Assembly (NCBI GenBank): GCA_008638375.1
Contig: CM018036.1
Span: forward strand, 17,626,832-17,690,831
Source: Nyssa sinensis
Taxonomy: Eukaryota > Streptophyta > Magnoliopsida > Cornales > Nyssaceae
Length of the DNA: 64,000 nt
Direction: 5' to 3'
This document shows positions 12,501 to 28,461 of the stretch, one piece after another (position 1 is the first letter of the stretch; each line of letters opens with the position of its first letter). A program made the translations under genes and the position numbers. The notes under the pieces were generated by a model. That model ran no database searches. It saw only the letters and a program-made list of their open reading frames with translations, and was not told the DNA's origin.

Positions 12501-14595
12501 TGTGACCATGTGAACTAAGTTTTCCTCTTGTTTGTGCTTAGGAAGATGGGATTTGGAGATATGTAGAGGAAATGGATCCAGTTTTGTATCTTAACTGCTT
12601 CATTTTCAGTTTTGGTAAATGGTTCTGCAGTTGGGTACTTCCGTTCGACGAGGGATCTGAGGCAGTGTAATCCTTTATCTCCTTTCCTCTTTGTGATGGT
12701 GATGGAGGCTCTCAGTAAAATGCTGGATATGGCAGTTTCTGAAGGTTTGCTGAAGGGATTCAAAGGAGGTGATGATAGGGGGAGGAGGATGGAGATCTCT
12801 CATACCCTTTTGTTGATGATATCTTGATTATGTGAGAAGCACGAAGAAGGGACACCCGAGATTTTTGCGATGTGTTTTGATGTGTTTCAAGGCAGTGTCC
12901 GGCCTAAGGGTCTAAATTCCCTTCATTGTATGCTATTGAATCCAATAAGACGGCTTTGGTGTTGGATTGGGTAGATGTTATGGGGGGGAGAAATGGTGTG
13001 GAGTCCTTGCTTCCGTAGAAATCTTTATGATTGGGAGTTGGGAGAGATGGAGGAACTTTTGGGGTTGATAAGCAGGCATGTGGTGAGGAGGGAGACGGAG
13101 GATTCTAGGATTTGGAGGATTGACAAGCAAAGGAAGTTTTTGGTAAAGTCTTTTTATCACTCTTTGATTGGGAGAAAGGAACATGTGTTTCCTTGGCAAT
13201 TGATTTAGAAGTCTAGAATCCCAAAGAAAGTAGACTTCTTTGTTGGTCGGCGAGTGTGAGGGTGATCCTTACTTTGGATTATTTTAAGAAGAGGGGCCTT
13301 CATCTTCCGAGCCGTTGTTGCATGTGTAAAAGGGAGGAGGAGAGCCTAGACCACCTATTCCTTCATTGTAGCGTGGCAAGTGAGATTTGGAATATGGTGT
13401 TCTCACTTTTTGACTTTAGGTGGGTAATGTTGGCTTCCTTGAGAAAGGTTTTTTTGAGTCGGCGAGCTAGTAGGAGAAGAAAGATTTGAAGAGCATGTAG
13501 ATAGAGCGTTTATGCCTTGTGTGGTGCATTTGGAAGGAGTGGAACCAGCACGCTTTTGAAGACAAAGAACTCCCTATAAGAAGTCTTAGGGACTCCTTTT
13601 CGCGTTTATGGTTTTTTTGGTGTAAAGAGGAAAATGCTATGTCTGTATTCTTTTCTTTCTTTTTTGGGGGAGATAGGGCATTAATTTTGCAGCCCCTCCC
13701 TAGCTTTTGTACATGGGTTAGCCCCCCTCGGGCTCCTTGTTTATAATTACACGTTATACCTTACTGATAAAAAAAAAATTACTCTTATGCCGTCTTGGCT
13801 AGCAAGTATTATTCATTGTTGTCAGATTTTGCAATATTTGGTGGCCACTTTTATCCACCATAAGAAGGATTTGAGTGGGAATTTATAGGGGTTTAATGCT
13901 ATCTTCTCTTGGCACTAGGTTGTAGTTAGCTTTGTTCAGTGAAGGACTGCTCATCCTTCCTCCATTTGTATAGCCTTGTTTTCCCATTTTATATCTTAAT
14001 GATATTCATGTTTCATATGAATTTTTTCTCTTGGACCATGGAGCATTCCTTAGTTTTTACAGAATCTTTTGTAGAGTTTTTGGAATATATGAAAGTATAG
14101 TTTTGCTTTTGTTTGTATACATCCCATGTAGATGAGCTGTACCCCCCTCTGGCGCTCTTGTTAATATACATTATTTATCAAAAAAGTTGGTTGCTTCACA
14201 AGGAAAGGAAAATGAAGTATGCAGTCAGGGATCTCCTAGGTGTACAACTATGATTAGTTATTCAGGGCACATGACATCACCAGTTAAGGGAATGAACATA
14301 TATTGTAATTTCATCCACATAAAAACATGCCTGCCCACAACCCCCCCCCCCCCCCCCCCCCCCTCACAGGAAAAAAGGCAGAAACACACCAAAAAAAAAA
14401 AAAACTTACAATTTGTTTGTATCCAATATTGTTCTTCTCAGCAATTGTTTCAATCATATACCATGCATTAGTGTCTGGAAGTCCCAACCCAGCCTTCATA
14501 ACAACATATAAAAGATGTCATAGAACTTAAAATGTAGAGGATGACAAAAAAGGATGAGGGAAAAAGGTCAAGAGAGGGAGTGGAGAAACCCAACC

Positions 14596-14628
<33 letters not shown>

Positions 14629-17600
14629 GGAGAGAGAACGAAAAAGGGAACTACCATGTGTGATGCCACTATGATCAGCTGTGTCGTAACCAACATTGCG
14701 TAATTGGCTGGCCTGACATAAGAACAGTTTGCAAACATGAGCAGGATGGATATGCTTTCCTTGAATAGGATTGCTATAAAAAACATCATCAGTTCCTTCG
14801 CATAACAGTTTTATCATTTAACATACTATTTGACTGAAAACCCTAGATAGGTTCTTTAGCAAGTAGTTTGGTGCATTGTGTGCATCATGCACTGCTTGGG
14901 GACAGGGGATGTACTTGTACCAAAGTTACCCACAAGGATGCCACAAGTCAACTCAACTCAGCAGAGCCTTATCAAGACTATTTGATACAAATATCCTACC
15001 TTATTTTAGAGAAAGCATGGTGAATTTGTCTTTGTTCTGTTATCAACAAATATTACCAACAAAGAATTCCTGACTTGCCAAAGTTTGTTGATATCAGAAA
15101 AATACATAACAAAACTTGACAGACTTTTCTCCCATGTTCCAATGAATTCCCAATTACGTGACTTAAATCTTCCAAACCGGGAACCTACCTAACCCAACTG
15201 TGAAGTTGGGTAGTTAGCGTTTAGGTTTATAGTGTTTGATTGGTTTTAGGTGGCAATATTAAATCCTCAAAATGGGGTTCAGTATAACCCACAGCTTGGT
15301 TTAGTCATGGTTTTGCAAATCTTATGCCAAAGTCGACCCAATTCCATGAACTGGAAAATAGATGCACAATTAGAATGCACATCCAGAATAATCAACCACA
15401 AGAAACAGAACATCAGAAAAGTAGGCACCACCGCGAGAGAGAGAGAGAGAGAGAGGCAAGAAGAAGGAATTAAAAGAACAAATTTAGCATGCCCTGATGT
15501 GGAAGAAAATTATAGATATGTGTCAGATTCTTAGGGAAGCCCTTTATGAATAAAATGCTTACTTGCTTGAAGAGCGATCCATTAGACAGTCAAAGTATCC
15601 TTCCCAGAACCTGCAATAGAATCATATGAAGAAGAGTCAAAAGCTTAATTTGTATAAACCCCAAAGAAAACAAAGAATTTATCCAAAAAAAGAGGTAACT
15701 CTGAGTCAGAAGATCGCTTAAAATAAGAATAAATATTAGGACTCACAGACATGTTCAATCAATCTAGACATGTTTTTGTCAAATGCAAATCTAAGAGATG
15801 GTATATCATAGGAATGCATTTTATTCTGTTTTATTGTTGCACTGTTTTAGGTTTATATAAGTCTGTCACTACATGCATACATGATAGTTATTTAAAAAAA
15901 ATACACGATATAAAATGTTGCGCACAAACCACAGGAAAAAAAATGAAAGCAGTAAAGGAAAAATACAATTGCACAAGAAGAACACCAGATTAACACTGTT
16001 CTTCAAGTTGCCTATGTTCATGGAGGAGATAGCAATCAAATCCACAGTCAACAATGAATTATTGTTATGAGAAAACCATACTCCACCTCTCAACTCTCAC
16101 CACAAAACCTTGCTTTCAATAACATAATAAACTAATCTAAGGGACTTCCTGTAACCATTGAGGGACTCCCCAGTTAGAAGTCATCCGAAGCCCACAATTA
16201 CTAAAACTGGATACAATAGATCCCTGAGCACATATAATATAAGACATCTCACAACAGTGCGTATTTGACTATTACTTTCATAGCATCACTTCATTATCTT
16301 GGGAAAAAAAACAAATAAACTGAATTTGGGAAAAATAAGAAATAAACTCTAATGAAATTGCATCAATTAAGGAAATGAGAGCCAGATTAATGAACTACAA
16401 GAAAATTGAGGAAGAATGGAAAGTGGACTAGACTTAATGGTGCACTTAAACATGGAACAATAAGAGCTAAAAAGCACAGACATGCAAAAAGATGTTATAG
16501 CAGTATCAGACAAACACGTGTTGCGCATGCACTTGAACACACCAAAAACGTGTCCATAACTGTAAATTTTTTTCTAAACCAAACAGGCCGACGCGTTTCT
16601 TCATTGTCTTCTTTTTTCAGTTCATTTTTTGACAATCTTCACTCTTTTTGGTGGTGATTTTGTGACAATAAACGTAAGTGATATCAACCACATCCCCCTT
16701 TTAGACTAGAATGTGGTTTGAATATGGGTTATTGGTTATTTTCATGTTTAAATCAATTTGTGTCCATAACCCCAAGGGGTAGCTCGAGTGGTAGGATGAG
16801 CTGAGATGAGTGTCTTAGGAAGCGTAGGTCTCTAATTTGAATTCCAACAGTGTGTGTAGCCCCTTGAGGACCACCCCAGGATCTCTGACCTGCTTTACTC
16901 AATGTTGTGGGTGCAGATACTACAACACCTGCAGGTTTACGTCTGGCCACAAGTCCAAAGGGCTCAGTTGGTGGGGTCAGTTCCCCATGTCATAAAAAAT
17001 ATGCATTTGTCCATTAAAATAGTGAAGTATAAAAATTATTAAGCTTTTGTTGTTGGCATCGACTTCAAATTCAATATAAATTCATTATCCATATAAAATC
17101 ATCTTTAAAAATTTAATAAAATTGACTAAAACTCATTAAACGCCAAATATATAGAATTTCGTGATTTAAGTCTCATATTGATATATTTTGAGGAAGTTGT
17201 GCAATGGAAAAAAAAAAAAAAGCACGCTTTCAGTACCATCATTTGCTATGTTACGCCATTATATCCCCGTGTTCGCATCACCGTTACCATTACCATTACC
17301 ATTATGACAGCCATTACCAATATTTAAAACCTCACTTACTTGAGAGGATGCCTAGAAGCTCAAACAAGCAATGAAGTGACTTGTCTAAATGAAAAGCAAA
17401 AACAATGTTATTTTAACCAGCTCTTTTCCGGAGTGCACGCTAACTTGACTTTCGTCAAAATTGATATAAATAAATATCAGTTGGTGGGCTAATGTAACAT
17501 TACCAAAATATGACCCAACAAATTAGACCATGACCATGGTTGCTTACTCTAATTCTCAGCTTTCCCAATCAGTCCCCAATTCTAGAATATTAAATCTAGA

Positions 17601-20600
17601 AGAAACCAACTAGTTCTTTCATTATTTACTACAATACAAACATGTAGACACCCGTGTTCAACTCCCACCCCAAGGGCCACTTACCTATCAAAAAAACAGG
17701 CTAACATGTGGACACAAAGCCACAAAGAAAGCATATAGTAATAACTATGAAGCATGGATACTTCTATAAGGTTGTTGTATCTGTATTGGACACCAGTACT
17801 CTTTAGTTGTGTCTGATACTTCCTAAATGTATCCATGATTTGAAAATAAATTTTTTAATTCCAAATATGTATCTAATACTTCTCAGATACTTTAGGATAT
17901 GTCTAACATATCTTGACACTTAGGTGTGACAGTTCTAGTATAGCATATGAATATAACAAGAGTTTTGGATACTTGAATTATTTATTAAAAAAGGCTATAC
18001 CCACTGCACACGGCTTCCTCACTCAGCATGATCAGAGAGAGATGGATGCGAGACATCTACATGGATTATTTATTAGAGAATAAAAATTCAGATATAATGA
18101 AACTAAATCATCTTGACTTTGATCCCAAATTTACATCCATGCAACATAAATCTCATTTTTCTCACATAATTTTTAAATTTTACATATTCATATCCAATGA
18201 CATGTTGTATCTGTATCTTGTATTTATGTCCATACTTCATAGAGCAATAGTAATGCAAAGAGGGAAAGTAAAGTTACAAGGTTGAAGTAAACACCTACCG
18301 CAACTCCTCCCAGATTGAAAGAGAACGAAGATGGCGTTGGACATGGTCTGAAACATTACTGGAATCTTTCTTATACATTTCACCAGACACTTCAAGTGCA
18401 TCTCTGATAGTTGCCATATCGTTCCGAGAGGTTGCACGACTGATTGCCATTTTGAGCTGAAATTATACAAATGTGTGTGTGTATCATATAAAAGAATGAA
18501 GTAGTTATAAATAGAAAAATGAAATCTAATGATTTCAAGAACAATGATGTTTGAGTTCAACTAGTACCAGAAAACAACTAAGTCAAGCTACTACAAATAC
18601 TTAACATTTGAAATTTCAAGTAACTAAGTCATCATGGGTTGCACCCCCTTTCACGCTTTTGTCTATAATATTATTTCTTTCTTAACAAAAAAGAAAATTG
18701 AAATTTCAAGCAACTGCTAACTCTATGATGAAAGCAATTCCTTTGACAATTTCACGAAGAAGAAATATACCAGTTCTTTAACCGCAATAAACTGTTCCTC
18801 GGTCAATTGACACAGCCATCCCTGTGAGCACAAATAAAGTAAAATGTAAGCTTAATGCCACGCACAGGAAACACTCAATCAATTCATGCTTCTTTTTGCT
18901 ACAAACTGAATGTATGTGCTCCCTTATGCATTCAACAAAGCCACTACCACCGATCCCCTCAGCATCAGACTCAATCAAAGCTGCAAGAAAATAAATATAC
19001 ACCACTCAATTTGTGAGATTTTTTGTACCATTTAAACAGACAGAATTTGTGTCAGATGTAATGAAAAATTTTCCTATATATATCAAACAAAGGGAGAGTG
19101 AACCCCTGTTGAAAGCATACCAAGGATTGTTCCGTATTCAAATGATGAAAGAGGATCATCAGTCGCTCCCAATTTCAAAAGACGAAGCCATAAGCCCTGT
19201 TTAACAAAGCATGCCACAATATGTGAAACTAAAATGTCAATAATAGTGGATCTTAAAACCAAACAAAAAGTTTCAGCATCAGTGAGATGGCAACAATATC
19301 AACCAAAAAATATCTTTGAACTTTATAACCACAAGAAAAACATAAACCTGGCTTTGTTCAATCTTTCAGTTTCAAAAATTGAAACCCCTTTTTCTATATT
19401 TACAAAAATCCTTTTGCTTGTGCACTTTTCAGAATGGAAAAATCAAGTTTTCTCTATTATATAGATTTTAGAAAATGATATGATGGAGTACCACAATACT
19501 TTTGATAACAAACACAAATGATATATTTCATTATAAATGATATATTATCATAAAATCTTTTGACTACCAACAAAATTGAATACAATTAAAAGTAATTATT
19601 CAAAAAAAAATTGTAATTAAAATGAAAAAGGCATCATCCAGTGTTAGTCCTGCCTATGCCTGGTTCTAGAAGGGATGAAGGTGATACAGATCAAACCTTC
19701 AGCATTATTTTGCACAAGAATTTTGCTTTTGGACTCAAATCTACAATCTCATGTTTGGCAGCCCACCGTTTACCATTACACCAAGCAATGGCCCTTTTAA
19801 ATTAAAATAATATAATTTATAACTATGAATCATATATTATCACATCCAGAAATACACTTGGACCCATACCTGCTTTGAAAAACTGAAAGGTTTTCTGCTC
19901 TCACCCTACTCTTCTGAGGCTAGTTCCAAGAGACACCCTTAAATTTTTGAACTTGCTCATTTTAATGTGTTTAGACCCAAGAGGAGATTCTGGTTAAAAG
20001 GATTTCTATCTGGTTAAGCTGGGCCCTTCCTTTCCACTTGGTAATGGGCTGACAAACATCAACATAAATTCAGTTCTGTGGAAGTTATTTTTTCCGAACA
20101 ATGGTTTCTAGAGTTTCGTATAATTATTCTAAACATAATAAAATTTTGGAATAAAACCATGGTATCTGCTAGTAAGTTGTTCATAATTTGCAGTTGGCAT
20201 CCAAACCTAAATCTAACAGAGAATTTTCTAAAATTTGGTGCAGTTTGCATTCTCAGTGTTCCCCTAGAGTTTCGGATTACCAAAGGTCTAACTTATTAGA
20301 CAGTGCCACCAACAAGTCCATCTTGATGAAGCCACCAGGACAAGATATTCTACATATTTCCGAAGTTTGTCTCAAAATTTCTGGTGCAAAAGACACATGA
20401 AATTGGGATGGTGACTGCTGGTGAAGCTGATATAAATGACCAGGCAGTCCCCTAAACAAAACTTATCTAAAATAGTCTGATATCCTCAAGAGGGAGAGGA
20501 GACCAAGATGTAAGGGAAATTTCCTACAAGTTACTCTGCAGGGTTGGGAAGTACTTCTAGATTTCAGTCTATCTATCTTGGGCTGCCCCCAATTCAACTA

Positions 20601-20921
20601 GCTAGGATATCACAGATTCACAGTTAAGGAGACTTGCAAAACATCATTTGGATTTAAATAGAAGTTGAAATGTGGAAGTAATTTCATTTGGAAGTTGAAA
20701 TCGTTTGACTTAAAAACTTGAAGAAAGAACTCCTTCTAATCACAACCTCTTGAACAACTTCCGGGGCTGAAAGTGCGGCCATATCAATTCAGAAAAAATA
20801 GTCTCTCCTCCCTCGGGTGGGAAAAGGCTGATTCTTCTTTTTTTTCTGTTGGTTGGGTTAGAGTTTTTCATGGTATCGAGGCTGAAATTTGACTCTATTA
20901 TTTCCCCTCTATTCTTTCTGA

Positions 20922-20952
<31 letters not shown>

Positions 20953-21232
20953 TACAAGGAAGAGGTATTGTATAAAAAGCCCAAAAAGAGGGGAGCTAAC
21001 CCATGTACAAAAAAGCTCACAAAATTAGAGCCTCATATTATCCAAGAAATTTACAAAAGTATGCACATACTCAACTATCAAAAAATATAGTCTCCAAAAA
21101 ACTATCTTTAAATCTACAAATGGACATTGAGCTTCCTTCAAAGTATCTTCTCTTTCTTTCCCTCCAAATGCACCAAAACAAGCATGTAGGGATGATCCTC
21201 CACACAATTATATTTTTTTCCCCTCTGTTCTT

Positions 21233-21271
<39 letters not shown>

Positions 21272-24200
21272 ACAAGGAACAGGTATTGTATAAAAAGCCC
21301 AAAAAGAGAGGAGCTAACCCATGTTCAAAAAAGCTCACAAAATTAGAGCCTCATATTGTTCAAGAAATTTACAAAAGTATGCACATACTCAACTATCAAA
21401 AAATATAGTCTCCAAAAAACTATCTTTAAATCTACAAATGGACATTGAGATTCCTTCAAAGTATCTTCTATTTCTTTCCCTCCAAATGCACCACCACACC
21501 TTTCTCTTGTCTCTTCTTCGGAATCCACCAACTGAACTCCTTAAAAGAGCATCAACTGAACAAGATATTACCCAACAAATGCCGAATAAAGAAAAGAGCA
21601 AGTTCCACACCTCCTTCACAAAAGAACAATGGATAAATAAATGGTCACTAGATTCCTCATTCTCCAAACACATACATCTCCCGGCCAAGTGGAATCCTCT
21701 CTTCTTAAGATTATCCATGGTTAATATCCCTTTCTAAGTGATGGACCACACAAAAAATGCAAGCTTTTAGAGGGGCCTTTGTACCCCACCACACTCCATG
21801 GGTAGTTTGCATCCCCCTTTTTAGCAAAATCCGAATAGTAGGACCTAACTGAAAAGGAGTTGCTTTTCTCAAGTCTCCAACCAATTTTATCATCCTCCCC
21901 TCTACTCAGCCTACTATGGTGAAGAAGCAAAAGGAGCTGCTCAACTTCTTCCACCTTCCCAATCATGAAAGTTCCTTCTAAAACGCGGAGTCCAAACCAC
22001 CTAATCGCCCACATAAGTCAAGTAATCCTTCACCTTTGCATTTTTGTGCTAGGCCAACTGATAAAGCCGAGGAAACGGCTCCCCCAAGATCAAATCTTTG
22101 CACCACATGTCCTTCCAAAAACTCACCTTATACCCCCTCCCACTATGAACACCACCCTATTAAGGAAATCTATTTTCCCTTTGCAAAAGGATTTCCATAA
22201 ACTAACTCCATAAGTGCCTTCCCTCTCCACCACTGCCCATCCATCAAGGTCACACCCATCCTCAAAGCATAGTAACACACATCTCAAGTGTCTCAGCTGA
22301 CTCTCATAATCTCCACAAAAAACAATCTTGTCATCTGCAAACAACAAGTGAGATATCATCATAATCCTCCCCATGGTCCTGCCTATCTCAAAACCCGTAA
22401 TGAAGCCTTCAACCACTACACTATCCATCAATTTGTTGAAACCCTCCATATCAATCACAAACAACAGGGGAGATAAAGAGTATCCTTGTCTGATGCCCTG
22501 AGAACCCCTAAAAAAGCCAGTAGCCTCTCCATTAATCAAGATAAAAAAAAAAAGACAGTAGAAATACACCACCACCAAATCCATGTGCACCATCTCTCGC
22601 CAAATCCCATCTTTCCCAACATACCCATGAGAAAGTGCCAATTTACATAATCATACACTTTCTCTATGTCAAGCTTACATACAAGACCTCTTCCACTGCT
22701 CCTCTTCTTTGTATCAATACATTCACTAGCTATCAACACCGCGTCCAAAATCTGCCACCCTCTTACGAAAGCATTTTGGCTATCTGAAATAAGATGCGCT
22801 AACACATCCACTCTTAGAGGTCGAACCACGCTTAATCCTCTCTCCGTAGTCTGAAGAGTCTCTTGATTCTCTATTCCAAATGGTTCAATTTCGAAGGAAT
22901 TTCCTCCCCACCGAGTGTATCTCGAACTTGCCATATTTCAAAAATCACCCTAAGACTCTTTTAAGTGTGAAAAATTCCTTGGAAAAACTTGATACTACTA
23001 CAAAACAAAAGAAAGGAGAGAATCTCTCCTAGAATTGTTTTTTCTTCTTTCTGGTAATTGGAACTATGTTTTATGCAAAAGAAGAAGAATTGGTGGGACC
23101 AAATTTGCTTTAGAATATAGCAATCATACTCATCATCAACAAATTTTTTACTCTATTGCTATCAACAATAGAAGTTAATTACTTACTAAAAAAGATTATA
23201 GAAAGATATAGAGTAAAGAAGAAAGATTTTCACATGGTTTTTATAGATTTGAAGAAAGCTTATGATAAAGTCCCTCAAGACCTTATATGTAGGTTTTAGA
23301 AAAAGAAAGGAGTGACAAAACAATATATATGATGGGACAATGAAGAACAACAATTGGAGAAACAAATTAATTTCTAATCACAATAGGCCTACATCAAGGG
23401 TTAGCATTAAGTCCTTACTTTTTGGTTTTACTAATGGATGAATTGATAAAGCAGAAATAGGATGAAGTTCTATGGTGTATGCTTTTTGCTGATGACATTA
23501 TTTTAATTGATGAAACGAGAAAATGAATAAATGCTAAGTGAGAAGTTTGGAGAGAGAGACTTTAGAATCAAGAGGGTTCAAAATAAGTATAACGAAAACC
23601 GAAGATATTATGTGTGACTTTAGTAATTCTAGGAAAACAAACAGGGGGTGTAGTAAAATTGAAAATCAAGAAGTAATGAAAAGTGAAAATTTGTTATCTA
23701 GATTCACTTATCCATCAAGAATGAGAAATTAGAGAGGATGTTACTCATAAAATTAAAGCAGCACGGGCTGAGTGGAGAAATGTGCCTAACATATTGTGTA
23801 ACTAACATATACCTTTAAAATTGAAAGGTAAATTTTATAGAACAACTATCTGACCAAGGATGCTATATAGAACAAAATGTTAAGCAGTTAAGAAACAAGT
23901 TAATAAAATAAGTGTGACTGAAATGAGGATGCTGAGATTGATTTGTGGTAAGACGAGAAAAGATAAAGTTAAAAATGAATATATTCATGAAATGGTAGAA
24001 GTAGCACTTGTACAAGATAAAATGAGATGAAACCGACTAAGGTTGTATGATCAGAGAAAACGAAGACTAGTAATTATATTAGTAAAGAAGAGCAACATTG
24101 TTCACATCGAGGGTCCTGCTAGAAGGTAGGGAGACCAAAATTAATTTGGATAGAGATAGTAAAAAGAGAAATGATAGTGTGTGGTCCTAGCTAAGGGGTT

Positions 24201-27200
24201 GACCTTAAATAGTGCAAAATGGTGAGATAGGATTTATGTAGCTGACATAGTTGGGATAAGACCCTAATTGAGTTGAGATGAGCTAGAGCGCACATACTCA
24301 AACATATAATATACATGAGAAACAAAGCATCACTCTTATCTTGAAGAGGCGAAAATTAAAATACAAAAAAAGAGCATAAAATGAGGTGTTTCACCTGCAG
24401 CTTCACTTTTATGTCTAAAACCATGCGCTCCCGTTCAGCCTATAAAACAAAGATTATTGTTTTACTTGAGATAATTGTAGTTCAATCAAAAGCTACCAGT
24501 CATCATGATGATGGTCTACAGAACTTACAGCCCTCTCCCTTGGACTTAGACTTTCTGCCCTAGAGTCCTTACCCATAAGCACAGAAGCTGAACTGATAAA
24601 TGAAAGAATAAAAAAATTGTGACAATTTCAACAAGCAAAAAAGTCTGCAAAAACATGTATACCAATCAGTCTCTAGCTCTGCACAAAACATAGAGAGAAC
24701 AACTTAATTTATCCTTTATATATACCTAAGAGCATGATTTCCAGGGTAGTCGAGAGCTCCACCTGCTGCTGCAAGAATCTGCCTCCTCTTTTCTTCTTGC
24801 TCCTCTGTTCTAATGTTTGAAGGAAATCTATCATAACTATATTTGGCACCTGATCCTGACGGGCAACACATATAGAAGCCAAATAGTATCAAATCCAGCT
24901 TGAAATGTTTCAAATATATTTGACTCTTTTCTAAAAATTCACATGTAAATTGGAAACATCTAATAAACAGTAATACCAAAAAGTACCAGATGTTGCTACA
25001 CCGGGATCTGATATAGTTATAATCTCAGGCTCCACCAAAGTTGAGGGAAGAATTGATAGAGGATTTTGACCTCTTCCAATCGCATCTTGTAACTTGTCAA
25101 TAAGATTGTTATTATTTTCATTGGAACCTAGACTTCTCTCCAGATAATCCAAGAAACCTTGGGTGTCTAAAAACTGTGTTATCTGTTGAAGACAACAAAA
25201 ATAGAAAATCTCAGTTTAAGGATGGAAATTCAGAGACACAAGAAGCATAAAAAAATAAAGATTTAAAAGAGAAGATAATTGTAATAATAGAAATCCATTG
25301 TACAATCATGCAATATGTTTGCAATTATTTATAAAGGACTAGCCCAATGCACAAGGCTCCCACCACTGCGGGGTTTGGGGAGGGTTAAATGTAAGCAGCC
25401 TTACCCCGACGAGGGGAGAGGCTGTTTCCGTGAATAGATAGATAGTTAGAGAGAGAGAGAGAACGACAAGGAACATCAATGATTTCCACACAAAAGCAAA
25501 ATAGCTGTTTATAGTTAGTGATTGAAAATCATATGACAACTGGGATAACATAACATCACCATGGGTTCTGGTGGTTGGTTAGTTGACCGAGAGCGCTTCC
25601 TCAAAAATGCTTGAGTGTTGAAGGCATGACTTGCAGTATTTTCCTAACAAAAAAAAAAAAAAGCAATTTCATTAAGATAATTCAAATCACTGCATGAAAC
25701 ATTTAAAAAACCATGGAAGGAAATCAGGTAAAATTTCATACAATGAAATTGCGGTAGCCACCTAGGATTGATGCAAAAAACTTCAGGAATATAAACCTGC
25801 GCATAAAAAGTGACTTCAAGGAATAAGAAAGAGATTTTTAATATTGAACTCTATCAATACTGGAGTTTCTACGAATCAAATAAATATGCTTTAACATGTT
25901 AAAGCATCAAAATATAGTAGCAATTACAGTTCAAAAATGAGGAATCAAGAGCTGCCCAAGAAAACACTTCAAAAATAGCTGAATAGTTAAAGAAATAATC
26001 TATGTAAGATAGAACAAACAGTTACATTGTTCAAAAACATATAAGGTGCTGTGCATCAGTTCGTAGCTTCTCAATAAATGGCATATGGAGTTCTGCTTGA
26101 TGATACAATAATTCCACTCGAAGATCTACCAGATGTTTTTATTTAAGAAAACAAGACATTCAACTTAACAACAAAGCTCTACTCCCAAATACTTGCAGGC
26201 GGTTAAAATCAAGGTATCTAAAGGAGAGCAAATAAATAAATTACAAGAGGGATAACATAAGACATGGTTGTAACAATGAACCAGTGCCTGGAAAGGTGTG
26301 GGAGGAAAGACCTAAAAGAAGCATGCCTTTAGCCATAGATTATAAGTGGTTGAATATCTCTAAATTTCTATCATTCTCAATGGATATCGATGCACAATGT
26401 CCCTCCAACTGTATCACATAGAACATCATGACAAACATCAGTAGTCTGCATTATAATTATTACAATACATACAATACAACCACATGTTATAAGAGAAAAA
26501 CTGTTCTATTACAACAAAGACTTGGAGCATCTTCAAGAATAAAACGGATGAAAAACTCTGAAGCAAGAATTTTATAGGATTATTCAATTATTTTAGTTAT
26601 ATGCAGTCAGTCAGAAAAATTGGGTCCATGGAATGCAATGAGTACTTCATAATGATTTCACATGGCGTCCAAGTATCACCTAAGTTGAAGGTCGTGATCA
26701 TCTCCCCAAGGCTTGCTGCCACCTCTAGGATATTCCGCAGATGAATTCCCAAGGTTGGCCTTCATCTGGTCTATCCCCACTACATTTGGATACAATAACT
26801 TCATTATGTCACCACGCAAAGAATTTAATTCTGGCTCTGGTAAGGGAGGAATTTCCTCTGTTGTGGTGATGTGGTTATGCTCAAGGTCCACAACAACTAC
26901 CTGCAACACGGACAAAATGTCATTTTATTTCAACAAAGTAGATTGGTATTATAAATATAAATATCATTATTGCTACAATTTTCAATGGTATTCAACCAAA
27001 GGAAGCAGTTAGGTCCTGTTTGGTTCAGTGGTGGGCAGTGGAGCTTATGTGGTTTGGAAGTCTAAACCACGCTTAACCAATTATCAGGCTGTTTGGCAAC
27101 ATTTTGAAACAAGCTTATCGTCCGCATTTTTTAGACAAACTGCACGGACCCATTTAAGCTGCTTAGTGCAGCCTTTTCCATTAAGTGAGTTAGCCACATT

Positions 27201-28427
27201 TGCACTGCTATAAAATTGCCAATGCTTGACACACGTATTACGGTCATACCATCTTTACTATTACGATCATGCCCTCTGTTTGTCCTCAGGTATTCTTTTG
27301 ACCTGATGGTGGAGTGACACTGTGATGTCTATTTGCTTTTGATATAAATTAGTTTTAACATGTATATCTATATATATATATTCATGTATAAATATTAAAT
27401 TGAGTATTTTTTAAAAATATAGTCATATATTTAAATAGATAATATAATAAATGATATCTATTTAATAGTTGATATATAATGTAGTATATCTTTAATATAA
27501 TATGTATATAATATAAATAATATATAAAATATTAAAATACATATTTAATTATTTATATTGTTATATATATATATAATTTGTTAACTACATAAATAATAAA
27601 ACTTTGTTAATATAACACATGGCTAAACACAAGATAATATCTAAGAGTAAAAAAGAAAATTCATACTCTTTTAAGCGCTTGTTAACACTCATCCCAAACA
27701 CTCAAATATCATTTTTGACATCATAATCACTTATAAAATATATCTATCCAAGCACTCAACAACTTAATCCAATCAGACTTTTCCATCAGTTGCTTAACTC
27801 AAACAGCACTTATACAAAACTCACCTAAACAGGCACTTAATCATGATGGACTGATAGACTTGAAATGATTCGAGTTATCCAATGGGTGGGATTGATGTTC
27901 TTTGAGGACTCGGTACATATTACTCTTCTTTTAGCACTTCTCTTTCAGTACTTTGCACAGTTATTATCGTAAAATCCTATTTCAGAGAAAGGATTGTTTA
28001 AATTCTCTTCCCTCTCATGATATTTTATGACATACTTTTCATCCCTTCATCATCCCCATCAAAAAACATAATATGCATCAAAAGAATTCCTTGGGTGGTT
28101 ATTCTACACCACAAGTTAATAATGCTCACTCGGTTTCATCAACAAAAAGCAGAATCCCTCACTTTCAATTTCTCCTGTTAGCCAACTTGCTCTTAGGATA
28201 CATTAAGAGACTTGGTTACCTATATGCCACATGAACTGGATGGGGTAATTCTAGATTAAAGAACTCCATTTTTTAATTGTTGTTACCCTCCTTTTTTTTT
28301 TTTGCTGATCTAGTATAGCACAGAGGATCAAACTATGCCATGGTTTTCCTGATCCTACAGTCAACCAACCGTCAGAAAATACAAAAAAGAAAATAAAAAA
28401 GATAAGAGGGTAGATTTGGTATTAAAG

Positions 28428-28461
<34 letters not shown>

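Noticed and set aside
16776..16850. Possible tRNA gene on the plus strand
   Set aside because: Box A and a weak box B are present, but the acceptor and anticodon arms do not pair. A long tRNA-unrelated tail follows, so it is called a SINE.
24500..24600. Alternative acceptor TTCAG closer to SCD1 exon 13
   Set aside because: It would put TAA in frame within a few codons. The TTTATCAG acceptor five bases upstream keeps phase and family match.
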